DNA of 9,611 bases from Promethearchaeota archaeon (GTDB lineage Archaea > Asgardarchaeota > Lokiarchaeia > Sigynarchaeales > SOKP01), in the NCBI GenBank assembly GCA_019057975.1, contig JAHLWJ010000164.1, forward strand, positions 1 to 9,611. Reading direction: 5' to 3'. Each line of letters starts with the position of its first letter. Within the stretch, counting starts at the first letter, position 1. This document shows, piece by piece, positions 6,711 to 9,611 of the stretch. The notes under the pieces are model-generated. The model made no database searches and was not told the origin of the DNA. It was given only the letters and a program-made list of their open reading frames with translations. The translations under genes and the position numbers were made by a program.

Positions 6711-9155
6711 TTGAAATATGGATATTTTGATGATGAAAATAAGGAATATGTCATTACAAGACCGGATACTCCTCTTCCATGGATTAATTATATAGGGTGT
6801 GAATCGTATTTTGGTATCATCTCTAACACTGCTGGTGGATTTTCTTTTTACAAAGATGCAGGATTGCGCCGTGTAACTCGATATCGTTATAATAATGTTC
6901 CTACTGATTTTGGTGGACGTTATATATATATTAGAGATAATCAAACTTCAGAATATTGGTCTCCAACTTGGCAACCTACTCGCCATAAATTAGAAAAATA
7001 TAACTGTAGACATGGATTAGGATATACCATAATTAGTTCCATTCACAAAAATATTGAAGCGAGAATCCGTTATTTCGTTCCTCTAGGTGATGATCTAGAA
7101 ATTTGGCAGTTAACTTTAAAAAATCATCGTAAAGATTCAATAGATCTATCAATATTTTCTTGTATCGAATTTTGTTTGTGGAATGCTCACGATGATTCCA
7201 CAAATTTTCAAAGAAATTTTAATCTTGGAGAAACTGAGGTCGAAAATGGAGTAATTTATCATAAGACTGAATATCGTGAAAGGAGAAATCATTTTGCGTT
7301 TTTCGCTTGTTCAGAATCCATTGAAGGATTTGATACACAGAGAAATGATTTTTTGGGCTTATATCGGGGTTGGGATAACCCTCTTGTAGTAGAGGAAGGA
7401 CAATCATCTGATTCTGTAACCCATGGTTGGGCACCTATAGGTTCTCATCATTTGAAGATTACCCTAGATCCTGGTGAAACACATCAGATTATTTTTCTTC
7501 TTGGTTATCATGAAAATGAAGCTAGCCAGAAATTTGATCCCATTGGTTCTCAAAAAATTAATAAAACGACAGTTATGAAGATAATCACTAAATTTTTAAA
7601 TCCAATAAATGTTAATAATGCTTTTAAAACTCTAAAGATTCATTGGGAAAAATTACTTGGTGCTATGCAAGTCGATACGCCTGACATTCACACTAATAGA
7701 ATGGTTAATATTTGGAATCCTTATCAATGCGTAATTACATTTAATTTAGCTAGATCTGTTTCACTTTTTGAATCTGGAATTAGTAGAGGGATTGGATTTC
7801 GTGATTCTAATCAAGATTTACTTGGATTTATACATATGGGTCCAACAAAAACCCGAGCGCGAATTTTAGATCTAGCATCTACTCAACTTCTAACAGGTGG
7901 AGCTTATCATCAATACCAACTGCTAACAAAACGGGGTAACAATGCGATTGGGAGTGGATTTAATGATGATCCACTTTGGTTAGTATTAAGCGTTGCATCA
8001 TATCTAAAAGAAACAGGCGACTGGAGTATTCTAGATGAGCAACTACCCTATGAGAACAAGTCTGGAACTGAACAACCGCTAATTCACCATTTAAAGAGCA
8101 GTCTACAATATATATATGAACGATTAGGTCCACATGGATTACCACTTATCGGTCGAGCAGATTGGAATGATTGTTTAAATTTAAACTGTTTTTCTGAAGT
8201 TCCTGGTCAACCTTTCCAAACGACAAAAAATAAGGAGGGAAAAGTAGCTGAATCGATGTTTATAGCTGCTTTATTCGTTAAAGTAACAAAAGAATTTGCC
8301 AAAATCCTTCAACAAAGGGGTTTAGTTGATCAGTCGAGGAAGTATCTCGAATGGGCAGAAAAAATGAATTCCACGATTCTGAATTATGGTTGGGATGGAG
8401 AGTGGTTTATTCGGGCTTATGATGATTTTGGAAATAAGGTTGGTTCTCATGAATGCGAAGAGGGTCAAATTTATATTGAACCACAAGGATTTTGTATTTT
8501 TGCTGGAGTGGGTATAAATGAAGGCTTAGCAGAAAAAGCACTCTATTCTGTGAAGAATAAATTGGCTACACCTCATGGTATCATGCTACTTCAGCCAGCA
8601 TATTCCAAATATTACTTACATTTGGGTGAAATCACTTCTTATCCCCCAGGATATAAAGAAAATGGTTCAGTATTTTGTCATACAAATCCTTGGATTATGA
8701 TCGCCGAAACAATGGTTGGAAACGGTGATACTGCTCACGATTACTACAATCTTATTAATCCCTCAGCACGAGAAGCTATTAGTGAAGTTCATCGATGTGA
8801 ACCATATATTTATGCCCAAATGATCGCTGGAAAAGATGCTCCGACTTTTGGAGAAGCCAAAAACTCTTGGTTAACTGGAACTGCCGCTTGGAATTTTATA
8901 GCGATAACAAATTATATCCTTGGCATACGCCCTGTTTACAACGGTCTATTAATTTCACCAATAATCCCTAAAAATTGGTCTGGATTTAAAGCAACTCGCA
9001 TCTTCCGTAATGTAAAATATCAAATTTCTGTAGAAAGGGTTGGTACTGGTAATAAACCAATAATATATGTAGATGACAAACAAATTGAAGGAAATATCAT
9101 ACCATTACCACCTCAAGGGATTAAAGAAAGATTCATAAAAGTTAAAATCTCCTGA
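6711..9155 (+). CDS. cbp: Cellobiose phosphorylase, GH94 (TTG start)
   Basis: The enzyme reversibly converts cellobiose plus phosphate to alpha-glucose 1-phosphate plus glucose (EC 2.4.1.20) in the cytosol; no signal peptide is present. From TTG 6711 it has 814 residues, as expected (about 810-825). The N-terminus then reads MKYGYFDDENKEYVITRPDT, matching bacterial cellobiose phosphorylases from the first residue. Domain order follows GH94: N-terminal beta-sandwich, helical linker, alpha/alpha six-barrel from about residue 330, and C-terminal beta domain. Landmarks include NAHDDSTNFQRN, YHKTEYRERR, GFRDSNQD at 362-369, and GRADWNDCLNLNCF at 481-494 carrying the catalytic acid (D487 or D484). 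H657 (VFCHTNPW) and T722-G723 (LTGTAAW) are the phosphate contacts known from GH94 structures. All look intact. Cellodextrin or laminaribiose phosphorylase is less likely given the N-terminus. It probably acts on sugar delivered by the upstream importer. Confidence 0.95.
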   Translation: MKYGYFDDENKEYVITRPDTPLPWINYIGCESYFGIISNTAGGFSFYKDAGLRRVTRYRYNNVPTDFGGRYIYIRDNQTSEYWSPTWQPTRHKLEKYNCRHGLGYTIISSIHKNIEARIRYFVPLGDDLEIWQLTLKNHRKDSIDLSIFSCIEFCLWNAHDDSTNFQRNFNLGETEVENGVIYHKTEYRERRNHFAFFACSESIEGFDTQRNDFLGLYRGWDNPLVVEEGQSSDSVTHGWAPIGSHHLKITLDPGETHQIIFLLGYHENEASQKFDPIGSQKINKTTVMKIITKFLNPINVNNAFKTLKIHWEKLLGAMQVDTPDIHTNRMVNIWNPYQCVITFNLARSVSLFESGISRGIGFRDSNQDLLGFIHMGPTKTRARILDLASTQLLTGGAYHQYQLLTKRGNNAIGSGFNDDPLWLVLSVASYLKETGDWSILDEQLPYENKSGTEQPLIHHLKSSLQYIYERLGPHGLPLIGRADWNDCLNLNCFSEVPGQPFQTTKNKEGKVAESMFIAALFVKVTKEFAKILQQRGLVDQSRKYLEWAEKMNSTILNYGWDGEWFIRAYDDFGNKVGSHECEEGQIYIEPQGFCIFAGVGINEGLAEKALYSVKNKLATPHGIMLLQPAYSKYYLHLGEITSYPPGYKENGSVFCHTNPWIMIAETMVGNGDTAHDYYNLINPSAREAISEVHRCEPYIYAQMIAGKDAPTFGEAKNSWLTGTAAWNFIAITNYILGIRPVYNGLLISPIIPKNWSGFKATRIFRNVKYQISVERVGTGNKPIIYVDDKQIEGNIIPLPPQGIKERFIKVKIS

Positions 9156-9197
9156 AAGACAATACTGAAGTGAAGTGCTTTTTAACAATATAGATAC
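9156..9197. other. Short spacer after the phosphorylase
   Basis: Between the phosphorylase stop and the recognisable gene fragment there is only a T5 run at 9179-9183, which might help termination on the plus strand. The minus-strand reading frame of the fragment stays open through here but shows no recognisable similarity. Confidence 0.3.
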
Positions 9198-9353
9198 TTT
9201 TATGAAACCAAATCCTTCCTGTTCAATTCCTTATACCATAATATCTGTGAGATGCTTTAAATCTCCAACAAATCCTCTTGCTATGAAGATAGCCCTCGCA
9301 TCAATCATTAAAGACATTAGATTATATTGATCTTTGTAATTTACTCTTGGTGT
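9198..9353 (-). pseudogene. Fragment of a 2-oxoacid:ferredoxin oxidoreductase beta subunit
   Basis: On the minus strand one frame reads TPRVNYKDQYNLMSLMIDAR, then AIFIARGFVGDLKHLTDIMV, then a TAA stop (9233-9231), then GIEQEGFGFIK. This resembles a segment of the thiamine-diphosphate beta subunit of pyruvate/2-oxoglutarate ferredoxin oxidoreductases, where a conserved stretch has the form 'NP..LAL..GATF.ARG..GD.KHL..I...GIEHKGF.F.DV.SPC'. Here the glycine of GAT is replaced (DARA), a stop interrupts the helix, and the expected DVxSPC after GF.FI is degraded to KVSI. Upstream the frame is closed by a TGA inside the GH1 gene; downstream it dissolves before the phosphorylase. The fragment has no start and is too short to be functional. 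It is evidence of an older gene at this site. The similarity is from memory of family sequences, not from a search. Confidence 0.65.
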
Positions 9354-9611
9354 TAACTTTGGAAATCAAAACCATTTTTCATTATAACATCTCGATACCA
9401 AAGAGCGCTTTTCTTCCATATTCTTTCTTGCGTCTCGAATTCGACTCTAATTATCCCAAAACGTTTTGAATAGCCCCATAACCATTCGAAATTGTCCATC
9501 AATGACCAAACAAAATAACCCTTTAAGTCCACACCATTATTTATCGCTCTACTTGCGGCTTCAAAATAACGCTGAAGATAACTCAAGCGATCGTCGTCTT
9601 GTACTACTTTA
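9353..9611 (-). CDS. GH1 beta-glucosidase, C-terminal end (cut by the window)
   Basis: The minus strand encodes the last 85 complete codons of a glycoside hydrolase family 1 enzyme; the rest lies beyond the right edge. The frame enters as KVVQDDDRLSYLQRYFEA, so the apparent TTG start at 9586 is an internal Leu codon. Next come AINNGVDLKGYFVWSLMDNF, then EWLWGYSKRFGIIRVEFETQ, then SALWYRDVI and a stop at 9355-9353. LKGYFVWSLMDNFEW is the GH1 signature near the C-terminus. Its Glu and Trp contact the glucose in subsite -1; 6-phospho-beta-glucosidases have a different residue here, so a non-phosphorylated substrate is expected, in keeping with an ABC importer rather than a PTS. The acid/base (NEP) and nucleophile (TENG) motifs are outside the window. 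It converges with the phosphorylase gene and probably hydrolyses beta-glucosides in the cytosol. Confidence 0.93.
   Translation of the reverse strand, partial: KVVQDDDRLSYLQRYFEAASRAINNGVDLKGYFVWSLMDNFEWLWGYSKRFGIIRVEFETQERIWKKSALWYRDVIMKNGFDFQS

Noticed and set aside
6687..6944. 85-codon minus-strand frame over the phosphorylase start
   Set aside because: It overlaps the highly conserved GH94 N-terminus and has no family features.
9202..9330. 42-codon plus-strand frame starting MKPNPSCSIPYT
   Set aside because: It lies antisense to the oxidoreductase-like fragment, has no ribosome binding site, and the minus-strand reading shows far clearer family similarity.
9353..9586. Treating the minus-strand 77-codon frame as a complete small gene starting at TTG 9586
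   Set aside because: The frame stays open to the window edge and upstream residues (KVVQDDDR) continue the GH1 alignment, so it is the tail of a larger gene.
1..9611. tRNA, rRNA, CRISPR array, insertion sequence or attachment site
   Set aside because: Looked for but none seen: no spaced direct repeats, no transposase frame, no tRNA-like cloverleaf.

Overview
The window looks like AT-rich archaeal DNA, and it carries an almost complete locus for importing and breaking down cellobiose or cello-oligosaccharides. The archaeal call rests on three things. Candidate promoters look like BRE/TATA boxes rather than -35/-10 boxes. The solute-binding protein has a Sec-type signal peptide, no lipobox, and a C-terminal membrane anchor ending in a basic tail. 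Some starts look leaderless or nearly so, while others use Shine-Dalgarno motifs of the GGTGA type. An Asgard-type lineage would fit the style of the proteins, but that is an inference; a thermophilic bacterium is a weaker alternative.

Layout: (1) 1-260, minus strand: 5' part of a winged-helix (ArsR-like) regulator that runs off the left edge. (2) 261-625: divergent control region. It holds candidate TATA boxes for both directions, two copies of a 14-bp word (TACTATTTTTTTAG) in opposite orientation, each near a predicted transcription start, and a leader hairpin before the first transporter gene. (3) 626-6602, plus strand: a full peptide/opine/nickel-family (Dpp/Opp-type) ABC importer in the order binding protein, permease B, permease C, ATPase D, ATPase F. 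(4) 6711-9155, plus strand: a GH94 cellobiose phosphorylase, very similar along its whole length to characterised bacterial enzymes. Its start is best placed at a TTG codon, not at the GTG nine bases upstream. (5) 9198-9353, minus strand: a decayed fragment that reads as part of the beta subunit of a 2-oxoacid:ferredoxin oxidoreductase, with an in-frame stop. (6) 9353-9611, minus strand: the C-terminal end of a GH1 beta-glucosidase that runs off the right edge.

How it works together (inference from families and context): the anchored binding protein captures a beta-glucoside outside the cell, the B/C permease pair driven by the D/F ATPases imports it, and the cytosolic phosphorylase splits cellobiose with phosphate into glucose 1-phosphate and glucose. 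The GH1 enzyme would hydrolyse other or longer beta-glucosides. The divergent regulator probably controls both itself and the transporter through the paired 14-bp sites. The points most worth a second look are the paired operator candidates, the oxidoreductase gene fossil between the two glycosidic enzymes, and the corrected phosphorylase start.
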